Shown in pieces: positions 26,182 to 35,276 of a DNA stretch of 64,000 nt. The DNA is from Candidatus Rokuibacteriota bacterium. Its GTDB lineage: Bacteria > Methylomirabilota > Methylomirabilia > Rokubacteriales > CSP1-6. The translations under genes and the position numbers were made by a program. Location of the stretch: NCBI GenBank assembly GCA_023248995.1, contig JAHFDN010000003.1, forward strand, positions 30,089-94,088, in the 5' to 3' direction. Numbering within the stretch: position 1 is the stretch's first letter; every line of letters starts with the position of its first letter. The notes below the pieces were generated by a model that saw only the letters and a program-made list of their open reading frames with translations, searched no databases and had not been told where the DNA came from.

Positions 26182-26373
26182 TTATACGACCCTGGTCACC
26201 TTGCCTGCCTTCAGGCAGCGGGTGCAGACGCGGATCCGCTTGGGCGTTCCCCCCACGATGGTCCGCGTGGATGTCAGGTTCGGCAGCCAGCGCCGCCTGC
26301 TCACGTTGTGCGCGTGGCTGATCCGGTTACCGAAAGCCGGACCTTTGCCGCAGACATCACAGCGTTGTGCCAT
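26182..26373 (-). CDS. rpmB: 50S ribosomal protein L28
   Basis: A 63-residue ribosomal protein of the zinc-binding (C+) type. The start [23 protein letters not shown] and the segment [12 protein letters not shown] are diagnostic of L28; two Cys pairs (C-x2-C near residue 5 and C-x2-C near residue 50) can hold zinc. ATG is at 26373 on the minus strand with AAGGAG upstream. It is transcribed divergently from recG and convergently with the lysine-peptide operon, and is the only minus-strand gene in the first 38 kb. Confidence 0.97.
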   Translation of the reverse strand: MAQRCDVCGKGPAFGNRISHAHNVSRRRWLPNLTSTRTIVGGTPKRIRVCTRCLKAGKVTRVV

Positions 26374-26452
26374 CGTGGCTCCTTCTGAGGTGACGGGAGG
26401 TTGCCCGAGCCAAGGACCTTGTATAGCATACACCGATGAGTGAGGCAACTGA

Positions 26453-28561
26453 TTGGCGACCTCCCGTCCCGCGTCGCGCGAGTCGGCCCGGGGCCTCCAG
26501 AGTCCCCTCCAGTACCTGAAGGGGGTGGGGCCCCAGCGGGCCAAGCTCCTCTCGCGGCTGGGCCTCGAGACGATCGAAGATGGCCTCTTCTTCGTCCCGA
26601 GCCGGCACGAAGACCGAAGCCGCCTCACCCCGTTCGGCGCCCTCGGGGAGGGGAAAGCCCAATCCTGCTCGGGGACCATCGTCGGGATCAGCCCGCCCCC
26701 GCGGGGCAACCCGCGCGCGCCCTTCGCCGTCACGCTCCGGGACGGCACAGGATATCTCACCGCAGTGTGGTTCAACCAGCCCTACCTCGAGAAGGTGCTC
26801 AAGCGGGGGCAGACCCTCGTCCTCCACGGGCGGGTCGCGCGCTTCCGGAACGGGCCGCTCCAGATGCAACACCCGGACTTCGAGATCGTCGAGGAGGGGG
26901 AGGACGAGGCCCTCCACACCGGCCGCCTCGTGCCCATTTACGGGCTGACCGAGGGCCTCACTCAGCGCCCGCTCCGGCGTCTCATCTGGCGCCTCGTGGA
27001 GGAGCACGCGGCGGGGGTGCCGGAGATCCTGCCCGACGCGGTCAGGCGGCGCCGCGCGCTCATCTCGCTTCCGGTCGCCGTCAGGGCGATCCACTTCCCC
27101 GGGAGCGAGGCAGAGCTGAGCGCCGCGCGCCGCCGGCTGGTCTTCGACGATTTCCTGCTCCTCCAGCTGGGTCTCGCCATCCGCCGGCAGCGGGAGGGGC
27201 GCGCGCGCGGGCTCAGCCTGGACCCGGCCGGTGTACTGGTGGGGCGACTCCGCCGGTCGCTGCCGTTCGCGCTCACCGACGCCCAGGAGCGGGTCTGGGA
27301 GGAGATCCGTCGGGACCTGGCCGGCCCCTACGCGATGAACCGGCTGCTTCAGGGCGACGTGGGCTCGGGGAAGACCATCGTCGCGGCCATGGCGATCCTG
27401 ACGGCGGTCGACGCCGGCTATCAGGCCGCGCTGATGGCGCCTACCGAGATCCTGGCCGAGCAGCACCTGATGACCCTGGAGCAGTGGCTTCCGCCGCTGG
27501 GGGTCCCCGTCGCGCTCCTCACCTCTGCCATCAAGGGGCGGGAGCGGGATGCGCGGCTCGCCGGCGTGGCCTCCGGCGCGATCTCCTGCCTCGTGGGGAC
27601 CCACGCGCTGGTCCAGGAGGGCGTCGAGTTCCGGCGGCTCGGTCTCGCCGTGGTGGACGAGCAGCACCGTTTCGGCGTCGTCCAGCGGGCGGTGCTCAGG
27701 CGCAAGGGGGACAATCCCCACGTCCTGGTGATGACGGCCACGCCCATCCCGCGCACGCTCGCGCTCACCCTCTACGGGGACCTCGACGTGTCGGTGATAG
27801 ACGAACTGCCTCCGGGCCGCCAGCCGATTGTCACCGCCGCGCGGACCGAGGCCAAGCGCGCCCAGATCTATGCGTTCCTCCGCCGGCAGATCGCGGAAGG
27901 CCGCCAGGCGTACGTGGTTTGCCCCCTGGTGGAAGAGTCCGAAGCCACGGACCTCAAGGCCGCCACCGAAATGGCGGAGCGGCTCCAGCGGGAGGTCTTC
28001 GCCGACCTCCGGGTGGGATTGCTCCACGGCAGGATGCCGCTCGGCGGAAAAGAAGCGGTGATGGAAGCCTTCAAGGCAGGCGAGATCCACGTCCTCGTCT
28101 CCACCACCGTGATCGAGGTCGGGATTGACGTGGCGAACGCGTCCGTCATGCTCGTGGAGCACGCCGAGCGCTTCGGCCTCTCCCAGCTTCACCAGCTGCG
28201 CGGCCGAGTGGGGCGCGGTCCCTGGAAGTCCTACTGCATCCTGCTCCGGTCCGGGACGTCGTCCGCCGAGGCCCGGCGCCGGATCGACGCGATGACCCAC
28301 ACACAGGACGGGTTCAGGATCGCGGAGGTGGACCTGGAGCTCCGAGGTCCCGGAGACTTTTTCGGGACGCGCCAGTCGGGTCTCCCCCAGTTCCGGGTGG
28401 CTGACCTCCTGCGCGACGGTCGGGCCCTCGAGGAGGCCCGCCAGGAGGCCTTCGACCTGGTCGCGGCGGACCCCGACCTCGCGCTTCCCGAACACCGCGG
28501 CCTCCGGGCGGCCTTGCTCGCTCGCTGGCGGGGCAAGCTCGAGCTGGCGTCGGTCGGATGA
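26453..28561 (+). CDS. recG: ATP-dependent DNA helicase RecG
   Basis: A 702-residue helicase that remodels stalled forks and junctions. The wedge/OB domain occupies the first 280 residues ([38 protein letters not shown]). Helicase motifs: Walker [12 protein letters not shown], motif Ia [15 protein letters not shown] box [10 protein letters not shown], motif [16 protein letters not shown], and motifs [21 protein letters not shown] and [16 protein letters not shown] stop directly precedes TTG 26453 in this frame, so TTG is the only start near the conserved N-terminus. It heads a chain of overlapping or closely spaced genes running to 33557. Confidence 0.97.
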   Translation: MATSRPASRESARGLQSPLQYLKGVGPQRAKLLSRLGLETIEDGLFFVPSRHEDRSRLTPFGALGEGKAQSCSGTIVGISPPPRGNPRAPFAVTLRDGTGYLTAVWFNQPYLEKVLKRGQTLVLHGRVARFRNGPLQMQHPDFEIVEEGEDEALHTGRLVPIYGLTEGLTQRPLRRLIWRLVEEHAAGVPEILPDAVRRRRALISLPVAVRAIHFPGSEAELSAARRRLVFDDFLLLQLGLAIRRQREGRARGLSLDPAGVLVGRLRRSLPFALTDAQERVWEEIRRDLAGPYAMNRLLQGDVGSGKTIVAAMAILTAVDAGYQAALMAPTEILAEQHLMTLEQWLPPLGVPVALLTSAIKGRERDARLAGVASGAISCLVGTHALVQEGVEFRRLGLAVVDEQHRFGVVQRAVLRRKGDNPHVLVMTATPIPRTLALTLYGDLDVSVIDELPPGRQPIVTAARTEAKRAQIYAFLRRQIAEGRQAYVVCPLVEESEATDLKAATEMAERLQREVFADLRVGLLHGRMPLGGKEAVMEAFKAGEIHVLVSTTVIEVGIDVANASVMLVEHAERFGLSQLHQLRGRVGRGPWKSYCILLRSGTSSAEARRRIDAMTHTQDGFRIAEVDLELRGPGDFFGTRQSGLPQFRVADLLRDGRALEEARQEAFDLVAADPDLALPEHRGLRAALLARWRGKLELASVG

Positions 28562-30267
28562 ACCGGTCCGGCGCCCTCGTCGCGGCCCTGGCCGCTGTCG
28601 CCCCCAGGTTCTCGGGCGAGGATCGCCACGCGAAGCTCGGGCTTCTGGTGCAGCTGGCAGAGAGCCGGATCCAGGCGCCGGCGGCCCTTCTCCGCTTACA
28701 CGAAGCCCTCTGCTTCCTCCAGGCATATCCCGACGACGGAGCGGTGCTGGCCCACGCGGAGCAGGCGCTCGGGACCTTCCCGGCGCGCATCACGCGGCTC
28801 CGGCCGAGCGCGCGGGCACGCCTCCACGACTCGGGTGTCGCGGCAACGACGCTGGACTACCCCTTCGGGCTCGCGATGACGCGCTGGCTCGCCGCGCGGT
28901 TTCCGCGAGACGTGGAGATCGACTGGAAAAAATCGCGCGGCGCCGAGCGCCTGGATGACGCGCTCCCGCTCCTCATCGCCCAGGCCGAGGAGGATGCTCT
29001 CAGCGAGGGCGGGCCGGGGTGGCGTCGCTGGCTCCGCGCCGCCAAAGGGGGGCGGCGGCTCACCGACCTCCGGCTGTTGATGGAACTCCTCGAGCGGAGT
29101 GGGCTGCCCGAGGAGACGCGCGAGTGGTTGTTCGAAAGCCTGGAGTTGTCCATCCGGTGGCGGCTCGTCGGCCCGGCGGCGTCGCGGACGCTGGCCAAGC
29201 TCCCCTCGTCGCCCCCCTTCTTCCACGCGGATGGGCTCAAGCGGGTGGGCTTTTCCTTCGTCGCTGAAGTGGCGCGACCGCTCGGGTCCATCCGGCCGGC
29301 CCCGCGCCCGCTGGCCGAGTCGGTGATCGAGTCGGCCCGCGTCGCCATGGCAACCCGCCTCCGCGAGCTCCACGCTTTCTCCCATGCCAATCCGGACGAC
29401 GTCCTCGTCGCGGACCCGGGTCGCGGCCTTCGGATCGCGCTCATCGGCGTCCTGCCCCAATTCCGACTCCCCCTCGAGGGGTATTACGCGTTCTACGTCC
29501 TGAAAAATGGAGTCCCCGTCAGCTACGGCGGGGGCTGGGAACTGTTCGGGACGCTCGAAATCGGGCTGAATGTCTTCGAGTCGTTCCGCCAGGGCGAGTC
29601 GGCATTCATCTTCAGCCAGATTCTGCGCGCGTACCGGCAGGTCCTGGGCATGCGCACCGTGGTCGTGGATCGCTACCAGCTCGGCCACGACAACCCCGAA
29701 GCCCTCCGATCCGGGGCGTTCTATTTCTACCATCGGCTCGGCTTTCGCCCGCGGGACCCCGCGGTGCTCTCCGCGTCGGAAGCGGAGCACGCCAAGATCG
29801 CCCAAGATCCCTCCTACCGCTCACCCCTCAGCATCCTCAGGCGGCTGGCCGTGGCGGAGATGTACCTGACCCTTCCCGGCGGGATCGCCAAGCCCGAGGC
29901 GCGCCTCCGGGCGAGCCAGGTCGCCCTGCTCGTGACGCGCCTCGTCGCCCGGGAATTCGACGGGGACCGTCGCGTGGCGACTCGGGCGGCGACGGCCCGG
30001 GTCGCGCGGGCGTTGGGGGTTCCCCGATGGCGGGCGTGGCCGCCCGACGAGCGGCGAGCCTTCGAGCGCCTGTCGCTGGTGGCGGCGCTGATTCCGGATC
30101 TGGACCGTTGGCCGGCGCCGGACCGTCGTGCCCTCGCGCGGATTCTTCGGGCCAAGGGCGCCCGGAGCGAGCGACCGTACGCGAGGCTCCTCGGCGGTCA
30201 CCGACGCTTCCGGACGGGCCTGGAGGCCCTCGTGGCCGCCTCTCCGGGGGAGACGGGTGTGAGGTAG
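28558..30267 (+). CDS. Unknown 569-residue protein with a GNAT-like central region
   Basis: No family is recognised with certainty. The start ATG overlaps the recG stop (ATGA), so it is certainly a translated partner of the operon. Residues 1-290 are Leu/Ala/Arg-rich and helical. Residues about 295-400 (RIALIGVLPQFRLPLEGYYAFYVLKNGVPVSYGGGWELFG...GAFYFYHRLGFRPRDP) have the strand order and the YFYHRLGFRP-type ending seen in N-acetyltransferase (GNAT) folds. The C-terminal 150 residues are again helical and basic. It lies between recG and rsmD, which often neighbour one another; the insertion suggests a lineage-specific protein. A divergent acetyltransferase is the best guess. Confidence 0.6.
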   Translation: MNRSGALVAALAAVAPRFSGEDRHAKLGLLVQLAESRIQAPAALLRLHEALCFLQAYPDDGAVLAHAEQALGTFPARITRLRPSARARLHDSGVAATTLDYPFGLAMTRWLAARFPRDVEIDWKKSRGAERLDDALPLLIAQAEEDALSEGGPGWRRWLRAAKGGRRLTDLRLLMELLERSGLPEETREWLFESLELSIRWRLVGPAASRTLAKLPSSPPFFHADGLKRVGFSFVAEVARPLGSIRPAPRPLAESVIESARVAMATRLRELHAFSHANPDDVLVADPGRGLRIALIGVLPQFRLPLEGYYAFYVLKNGVPVSYGGGWELFGTLEIGLNVFESFRQGESAFIFSQILRAYRQVLGMRTVVVDRYQLGHDNPEALRSGAFYFYHRLGFRPRDPAVLSASEAEHAKIAQDPSYRSPLSILRRLAVAEMYLTLPGGIAKPEARLRASQVALLVTRLVAREFDGDRRVATRAATARVARALGVPRWRAWPPDERRAFERLSLVAALIPDLDRWPAPDRRALARILRAKGARSERPYARLLGGHRRFRTGLEALVAASPGETGVR

Positions 30268-30271
30268 GAGG

Positions 30272-30826
30272 GTGCGGGTCATCGCGGGCGAGTGGAAGGG
30301 GCAGAAACTTTCGGCGCCGGCGGGGCGGACGATCCGTCCCACGGCCGACCAGGTGCGGACCGCGCTCATGGATACGCTCTCGCCCTGGCTCGCGGAGGCC
30401 CGCTTCCTGGATCTCTTTGCCGGCGGCGGCGGCGTCGGGATCGAGGCACTATCCCGAGGGGCCCGCGAAGCGCTCTTCGTGGAGATCGACCCGCTCGCGC
30501 TGGCCTCGCTCAGGGAAAATCTCGCGCGCCTGGGGGCGCGGGAGCGGGGCCGTGTGCTCCGTCGCGAGGTCTCGCAGGGCATCGAGGCGCTCAAGCGCGA
30601 AGGGGAGCGGTTCCGGTTGATCTTTCTCGACCCTCCCTACGGGAGCGCGCTGGTCGCGGAGACCCTCAAGCGCCTGGCCGACGGCGCGCTCCTCGAGGGC
30701 GACGGCGTCGTGGTCGCCCAACACCTGACGAAGGAGCCCCTCCCGGAGCGGTTCGGTTCGCTCGCTCGGTGGAAGAGCCGCCGGTTCGGGGAAACGACCT
30801 TGACTTTCTTTCGTCACGCGGAGTAA
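30272..30826 (+). CDS. rsmD: 16S rRNA (guanine(966)-N2)-methyltransferase RsmD
   Basis: A 184-residue SAM-dependent methyltransferase for G966 of 16S rRNA. The N-terminal MRVIAGEWKGQKLSAPAGRTIRPTADQVRTALMDTL is the RsmD signature; motif I is FLDLFAGGGGVGIEALSRGA and the catalytic motif IV is LIFLDPPYGS (the DPPY/F of N2-guanine methylases). GTG start at 30272, 4 bases after the unknown gene. It precedes coaD, a pairing conserved across many bacteria. Confidence 0.96.
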   Translation: MRVIAGEWKGQKLSAPAGRTIRPTADQVRTALMDTLSPWLAEARFLDLFAGGGGVGIEALSRGAREALFVEIDPLALASLRENLARLGARERGRVLRREVSQGIEALKREGERFRLIFLDPPYGSALVAETLKRLADGALLEGDGVVVAQHLTKEPLPERFGSLARWKSRRFGETTLTFFRHAE

Positions 30827-30850
30827 GATCAGCGAGATTTTGGAGCAACC

Positions 30851-31336
30851 GTGGGCAAGCGCGCCGTCTATCCCGGGATGTTCGACCCCATCCACAACGG
30901 CCACGTGGATCTGATCCAGCGGAGCCTGCGCATCTTCGACGAGTTGATCGTGGCCGTGGTAGCGAACCCGACCAAGCAGCCTCTGTTCCCGGTGAACGTG
31001 CGTCTGGAGATGATCGACGAGGCGACCGCCGGCTTGCCGAACCTCCGCATCACCTCGTTCGACGGGCTCCTGATCGACCTGGTGGCTCGCGAGCGCGCCG
31101 ACGTGATCGTTCGCGGGATCCGTGCCGTCTCCGACTTCGAGTACGAGTTCCAGATGGCCCTCATGAATCGGAAGCTCCGCGATAGCGTCGAAACCGTCTT
31201 TCTGATGCCGCACGAAAAGTACACCTACATCTCATCCCGCCTCATCAAGGAGGTGGCCACCTTCGGCGCCTCCGTGGCCGGCCTGGTTCCTCCGTTGGTC
31301 GAGAAGCGCCTGGCCGAGCAGCTCTCGAGGCCGTAG
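30851..31336 (+). CDS. coaD: Pantetheine-phosphate adenylyltransferase
   Basis: A 161-residue enzyme of coenzyme A synthesis that adenylylates 4'-phosphopantetheine. The nucleotidyltransferase motif is YPGMFDPIHNGH (usual form YPGTFDPITNGH), followed by FDELIVAVVANPTKQPLF and NVRLEMIDEA. The second motif YISSRLIKEVATFGASV corresponds to the ISSSLVRE motif of the family. GTG start, 24 bases after rsmD. Length is standard. Confidence 0.97.
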   Translation: MGKRAVYPGMFDPIHNGHVDLIQRSLRIFDELIVAVVANPTKQPLFPVNVRLEMIDEATAGLPNLRITSFDGLLIDLVARERADVIVRGIRAVSDFEYEFQMALMNRKLRDSVETVFLMPHEKYTYISSRLIKEVATFGASVAGLVPPLVEKRLAEQLSRP

Positions 31337-31344
31337 CCCGCCCG

Positions 31345-32535
31345 ATGCTCGCTGACCGGATCAAGACGCTCGCTCCGTCGCCGACACTTGCCATCCAGGT
31401 CCAGACCCAAGCCATGCACGCCCGGGGGATCGACGTCATTTCCTTCAGTGCGGGCGAACCGGACTTCGACACGCCGGAGCGGATCAAGGAAGCGGCGCTC
31501 CGCGCTATCCGGATGGGCCGCACGAAGTACACGGACCCCTCCGGCATCCTCGAGCTCCGCGAGGCCGTCTGCCAGAAGCTCAAGCGCGACAACGGGCTGG
31601 ATTACGGCCCCGACGAGGTTCTCGTCTCGTGCGGAGCCAAACACACGCTCTACAACCTGGCGGTGGCGCTCCTGAACCCGGGGGACGAGGTGCTGGTCCC
31701 GGCGCCCTATTGGGTGTCCTATCCGGAGCAGGTGAAGCTGGTCGGGGGAGTGCCCGTCTCCGTCGGCACCGAGGAGGCCGGAGGGTTCCAGGTGGATCCC
31801 GCCCGGCTCCGCGCCGCGCTGACGCCGGGGACCCGGGCGCTCGTCATCAACAGCCCGAACAATCCGACGGGAGCGGTGTTGTCGCCGGACGTCCTCCGCG
31901 CCGTGGCCGAGCTCGCGGTGCGGGAGGACGTGCTGCTGATCTCCGACGAGTGCTACGAAGCCCTGACCTACGGGGCGAGGCACGTGTCGATCGCCTCGCT
32001 CGGGCCGGAGGTCAAGGCGCGGACCGTCGTCGTGAACACCTGCTCGAAGGCGTACGCGATGACCGGCTGGCGGATCGGCTACGCGGCGGGGCCGCGGGCC
32101 CTCATCAAAGCCATGGGCGTCGTCCAGAGCCAGGTCACCTCCAATCCCTCCTCCATCGCTCAGTGGGCGGCGGTCGAAGCGTTGGCGGGCCCCCAGGATG
32201 AGGTGGCCAAGATGGTCGGAGAGTTCGACGTGCGGCGTCGGGTGATGGTCCAGAGGCTGAACGGGATCCCCGGGGTGAGCTGCGTGATGCCTCTTGGCGC
32301 GTTTTACGCCTTCCCCAACGTCGGCGGCCTCTTCGGCAAACGGTGGGAGGGCAAAGCCCTCGAGGGGTCCGTGGACGTGACGGCCTTCATCCTCGAGGCG
32401 GCGCGCGTCGCGGTCGTTCCCGGCCTCGACTTCGGCTCGGACGCCCACGTGCGGCTCTCGTACGCGACCGGGCTCGAGACGATCGAAGAGGGGCTCGCCC
32501 GCATGGACACGGCCATCCGCTCCCTCGGCACATGA
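31345..32535 (+). CDS. Pyridoxal phosphate-dependent aminotransferase (aspartate aminotransferase class I)
   Basis: A 396-residue fold-type I aminotransferase. Substrate/cofactor motifs: SFSAGEPDFDTPERIKEAA at the N-terminus, YTDPSGILELREAV, VINSPNNPTGAV with the Asn that binds PLP, ISDECYEALTY with the Asp-Tyr pair, and the Schiff-base Lys in NTCSKAYAMTGWRIGY. The sequence belongs to the I-gamma aspartate/prephenate aminotransferase type, common in bacteria without the E. coli-type enzyme. It starts 8 bases after coaD and its stop overlaps the next gene (ATGA). Confidence 0.94.
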   Translation: MLADRIKTLAPSPTLAIQVQTQAMHARGIDVISFSAGEPDFDTPERIKEAALRAIRMGRTKYTDPSGILELREAVCQKLKRDNGLDYGPDEVLVSCGAKHTLYNLAVALLNPGDEVLVPAPYWVSYPEQVKLVGGVPVSVGTEEAGGFQVDPARLRAALTPGTRALVINSPNNPTGAVLSPDVLRAVAELAVREDVLLISDECYEALTYGARHVSIASLGPEVKARTVVVNTCSKAYAMTGWRIGYAAGPRALIKAMGVVQSQVTSNPSSIAQWAAVEALAGPQDEVAKMVGEFDVRRRVMVQRLNGIPGVSCVMPLGAFYAFPNVGGLFGKRWEGKALEGSVDVTAFILEAARVAVVPGLDFGSDAHVRLSYATGLETIEEGLARMDTAIRSLGT

Positions 32536-33557
32536 GCGTCGAGCCTTCGTGGGGTGAGGCCGTCACGCAGGCCGCGTTGGCTCGCGTCATCCTCATCATC
32601 GGCGAGACGGACACCGGCAAGACCTCCTTCACGGCGTTCCTCGCCAATAGCCTCGTCGCGCGCAAGCTCACGGTCGGCGTGGTGGACGCCGATCTCGGGC
32701 AGTCCGACATCGGGCCCCCGACCACGGTGGGGCTCGGCCTCGTGTCCCAGCCGATCGAGCGCCTGGGGGAGGCCGAGGTCGTGGGCCTGTATTTCGTCGG
32801 CTCGACCTCGCCGCAGGGCCATCTCCTGCCCACGGTGATCGGTACGAAGAAAATGGTGGAGAAGGCTCTGGCCCTCGGCGTGGACCGGGTGCTGGTGGAC
32901 ACCAGCGGGCTCATCCAGGGGGAGCTGGGACGGAATCTGAAGCAGCACAAGATCGACCTGGTGGACCCGGATCTCCTGCTCTGCCTCCAGCGCAACGGGG
33001 AGTCCGAGCACATCCTGCGACCCTACGGCCAGGGACGGCGGCCTCGGATCCTGCGCCTGGCGCCGGGGCCCGCCGGGCGAAAACGGTCCCAGGAGGAGCG
33101 CCGGCAGCATCGGGAGCGGACGCTCGAAGCCTACTTCCACGGCGCGCGCACGCTTCCCCTCGACCTGTCCAGGGTCGTGCTCGTGCAGCCCTCGCTCTAC
33201 GTGGGACAGCCTCTGCCGCCGCGCCAGCTTGACGAGATCTCCGGGATCACGGACGACATGATCCTCTGGGCGGAGCGGCGCGCCGGCGAGCTCACGCTGG
33301 TCACGCCCGACCCGCTCCGCGAGGCCCAGCTGCGCCAGGCCCAGAAGCGCTTCGACGACGCTTCCGTGGTGAACTACTGCCTGGACGACTTCCAGGGAGC
33401 GCTCGCGGGTCTCGAGGACGCCGAGCGCGAGACCCTGGGTCTGGGCGTCGTGCGCTCCGTTGACTTCGCCAAGCAGGTCCTGATGGTGGAGACCACGGTC
33501 TCCGAATCGGCCATCGCCTCGGTGAGGATCGGCCGGCAGAAGTTCCGCTCCGCCTAG
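32532..33557 (+). CDS. Clp1/Grc3-type P-loop polynucleotide kinase-like protein
   Basis: A 341-residue protein with a P-loop near its N-terminus (IIGETDTGKTSF) and the DADLGQSDIGPPTTVGLG segment that corresponds to the Walker B region of Clp1, Nol9/Grc3 and their prokaryotic relatives, which phosphorylate 5'-OH ends of RNA or DNA. A further family trait is VLVDTSGLIQG. The C-terminal 100 residues form a beta-rich domain (GVVRSVDFAKQVLMVET). The start overlaps the aminotransferase stop. In eukaryotes and archaea the family acts in RNA processing and repair; in bacteria it is uncommon and its substrate is not established. Confidence 0.82.
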   Translation: MSVEPSWGEAVTQAALARVILIIGETDTGKTSFTAFLANSLVARKLTVGVVDADLGQSDIGPPTTVGLGLVSQPIERLGEAEVVGLYFVGSTSPQGHLLPTVIGTKKMVEKALALGVDRVLVDTSGLIQGELGRNLKQHKIDLVDPDLLLCLQRNGESEHILRPYGQGRRPRILRLAPGPAGRKRSQEERRQHRERTLEAYFHGARTLPLDLSRVVLVQPSLYVGQPLPPRQLDEISGITDDMILWAERRAGELTLVTPDPLREAQLRQAQKRFDDASVVNYCLDDFQGALAGLEDAERETLGLGVVRSVDFAKQVLMVETTVSESAIASVRIGRQKFRSA

Positions 33558-33633
33558 CGCCGCGCCCGAAGGTGTGGGCTGCGTTCCCGCCGCCCGTCCT
33601 GATCCCCGGCAAGATGCGCTTCCAACGTCGCGC

Positions 33634-33663
33634 TTGACTCCACCGTCATCCGCACTGTATCAG
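33634..33663 (+). promoter_or_regulatory. Promoter-like conserved element
   Basis: TTGACT (33634-33639), 18 bases and TATCAG (33658-33663). The same 35-bp sequence occurs, with a few changes, on the minus strand at 38893-38932 (in front of the methyltransferase) and at 39811-39848. Here it runs into the first 272-274 bp repeat of the duplicated island. Confidence 0.4.
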
Positions 33664-33925
33664 GAATGAGTAGATGGGGACCCCCTCCGGCTCGTTTCCG
33701 GCGGGATCGCAGGCCGCGGCCGTGCCTGCCGCGTCCGAGAGGGGTCTTTATGCCTCCTACGCGCTGGCTGGCCTCTCCTCCTGGGGCGTTGACCGCGTGG
33801 ATGCTCTTGTGGGGCAGTGTATGCCGCCACGTCGAGCGGGACGCCAACCGCTTCATCCCATCTACGCATTCCGGCGGGCCTGAGCGGACGCACCGGGAAA
33901 GGGCCTTTTATCCTTCCTATGCTCT
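33652..33925 (+). repeat. Flanking repeat R, copy 1
   Basis: First of three direct copies of a 272-274 bp sequence that begins GCACTGTATCAGG and ends CCTTCCTATGCTCT. This copy differs from copies 2 and 3 by several substitutions and two extra G bases near 33677. It contains no recognisable gene; two internal stretches (about 33743 and 33900, GGGTCTTTATGCCTCCTACGC and GGGCCTTTTATCCTTCCTATGC) resemble each other. Confidence 0.9.
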
Positions 33926-33956
33926 AATACTCGGCAGCGGGCCACTGGTCGCGATC

Positions 33957-34103
33957 ATGATCGCCGCCAGGCTGGGTGTCGGCCACGACCCAGATCCGAA
34001 TCCCATTTTCTTCGGAATGCTCGCGGGCCTCACATTCTGGCCCAGCATCATTCTCATCCTGGTCGGGGCGTGGCGTGTGCGCCGCAAGCAGAACACTTCC
34101 TAA
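33957..34103 (+). CDS. Short hydrophobic peptide, probably an N-terminally truncated membrane protein (unit 1)
   Basis: The frame from ATG 33957 encodes 48 residues: a short amphipathic start, the segment MLAGLTFWPSIILILVGAWRV that would span the membrane, and a basic end RRKQNTS. The same frame is open upstream into repeat R, and a hydrophobic PLVAIMIAARLG lies right at the junction, so the original gene probably lost its beginning when R joined. TAA stop is followed by CAAGCGCG as in cassette genes, but no full attC could be closed here. Confidence 0.35.
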   Translation: MIAARLGVGHDPDPNPIFFGMLAGLTFWPSIILILVGAWRVRRKQNTS

Positions 34104-34328
34104 CAAGCGCGTGAAGCGGAGACCAGAGGTTTGACAGGGTCCTGTAAGTGGTGGACATTGTTTATAATGTTGTTGTGGGACCAGGAGAGCTCGACGAGAT
34201 AGGCTGCAGGCATAGCCTGTAAGGGACTTCGCGCTCCAACGGACCGCGCGCTCGGGTTGCTCGGACCGCGGCCGCTGAGCGCGGGCATTATACCGCGCCG
34301 ATCAGCTGAACAATTTCGCGGAGGGCCC

Positions 34329-34760
34329 GTGAACAATCCCGGTCTTATTTTTCGCTGGCGCTCCTGGGCGCCCTATCTCCTCAGCATCTTGCGCGTCATT
34401 GCCGCCTTTCTCTTCATGCAACCCGGGACAGCCAAGCTGTTCGCTTTTCCGGCTGCCATACTCCCCAACGGTGGCACCGTACCGATCGCGTCTCTGCTTG
34501 GCCTTGCCGGCATCCTGGAGGCGGTTGGAGGTCTGTTCCTGCTAGTGGGGCTATTCACGCGCCCCGTCGCCTTCCTCCTTTCAGGCGAGATGGCGGTCGC
34601 GTATTTCATGGGCCACGCGCCCCGGGGCTTCTGGCCAATTCTCAATCACGGCGAGCTTGCCATCTTCTTCGCCTTTCTCTGGCTCTACTTGTCCGCCGCA
34701 GGGCCCGGGCCGTGGAGCATCGACGCGCGTCGGCATCCCGATTCGGCGCGGTCTAACTAG
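34329..34760 (+). CDS. DoxX family membrane protein (unit 1)
   Basis: A 143-residue integral membrane protein. Four hydrophobic segments are visible; the first carries the DoxX-type ILRVIAAFLFMQPGTAKLFAFP and the following loop and helix SLLGLAGILEAVGGLFLLVGLFTRPVAFLLSGEMAVAYF are typical of DoxX/SURF4-like proteins linked to quinone or thiol redox functions. GTG at 34329 with GGAGGG a few bases upstream. The stop codon TAG lies within the left end (GTCTAAC) of an attC-like site, exactly as in integron gene cassettes. Base composition is less GC-rich than in the flanking housekeeping genes. Confidence 0.8.
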   Translation: MNNPGLIFRWRSWAPYLLSILRVIAAFLFMQPGTAKLFAFPAAILPNGGTVPIASLLGLAGILEAVGGLFLLVGLFTRPVAFLLSGEMAVAYFMGHAPRGFWPILNHGELAIFFAFLWLYLSAAGPGPWSIDARRHPDSARSN

Positions 34761-34856
34761 CGCTTGGAGCTGACGGGGCGCGGCCGTCGCTTCGGCGAAG
34801 GAGTCTCTAATGATCGCGGCCGCCGCACCCCGCAGCTCAACCGCGAGACGTTAGGC
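34751..34856 (+). other. attC-like recombination site, 106 bp (unit 1, after DoxX)
   Basis: Starts with the R'' box GTCTAAC (RYYYAAC) and ends with the R' box GTTAGGC (GTTRRRY). Inside, TTGGAGCTGACGGGG on the left pairs with CCCCGCAGCTCAA on the right except for two single extra bases (a G and an A) on the left arm, the extrahelical bases that orient attC folding. The centre is longer and imperfectly paired. The overlap with the DoxX stop and the short distance to the next start are cassette hallmarks. Confidence 0.85.
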
Positions 34857-34873
34857 GTCATAAAGGGAGAACG

Positions 34874-35272
34874 ATGGAACCCCGGCTAAGTCTGATCACG
34901 CTCGGTGTTTCGAATCTCGAACGAGCTACGCGATTCTACGAAGAGTGTCTCGGTCTCCCGAGACTCAAGACCCCTCCATCCGTCACGTTCTTTGAACTGG
35001 GCAAGACGTGGCTTGCACTTTGGCCGCGCGAGAACCTCGCGGCCGATGCTGGCGTATCACCTGAAGGAACCGGATTTCGCGGGTTCTCCCTCGCACACAA
35101 CGTACGGTCTCCAGCCGAAGTCGACGCGCTGCTATCCCGTGTTGCCGAATACGGGGCCAAGGTTTTGAAGCCGGGACAGCCTACCGACTGGGGTGGTTAC
35201 AGTGGCTACTTTGCAGATCTTGATGGGTTTCTCTGGGAGGTTGCTCACAACCCGGGATTCCCCCATGTGTAG
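34874..35272 (+). CDS. VOC family (glyoxalase/bleomycin resistance-like) protein (unit 1)
   Basis: A 132-residue single-module vicinal-oxygen-chelate protein. The first half SLITLGVSNLERATRFYEECLGLPR and the second half GYSGYFADLDGFLWEVAHNPGF form the paired beta-alpha-beta-beta-beta units; the C-terminal Glu of FLWEVAHNP is a typical metal ligand. Such proteins include glyoxalases, dioxygenases and drug-binding resistance proteins, and are among the frequent passengers of integron cassettes. AAGGGAGA precedes the ATG. The gene lies between two attC-like sites, so the cassette would be 34851-35329 (479 bp) with a 23-base leader. Confidence 0.85.
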   Translation: MEPRLSLITLGVSNLERATRFYEECLGLPRLKTPPSVTFFELGKTWLALWPRENLAADAGVSPEGTGFRGFSLAHNVRSPAEVDALLSRVAEYGAKVLKPGQPTDWGGYSGYFADLDGFLWEVAHNPGFPHV

Positions 35273-35276
35273 AGCC

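Noticed and set aside
33666..34103. Long reading frame across repeat R into the membrane-protein end
   Set aside because: The R part is shared with copy 3 where it leads into unrelated sequence, and its product is low-complexity; only the end from 33957 looks gene-like.
34098..34262. Possible third attC site after the short membrane frame (TTCCTAACAAGCGCGTG...)
   Set aside because: The left end is cassette-like, but no right arm with GTTRRRY pairs with it; GGTTGCTC near 34256 is a poor match.
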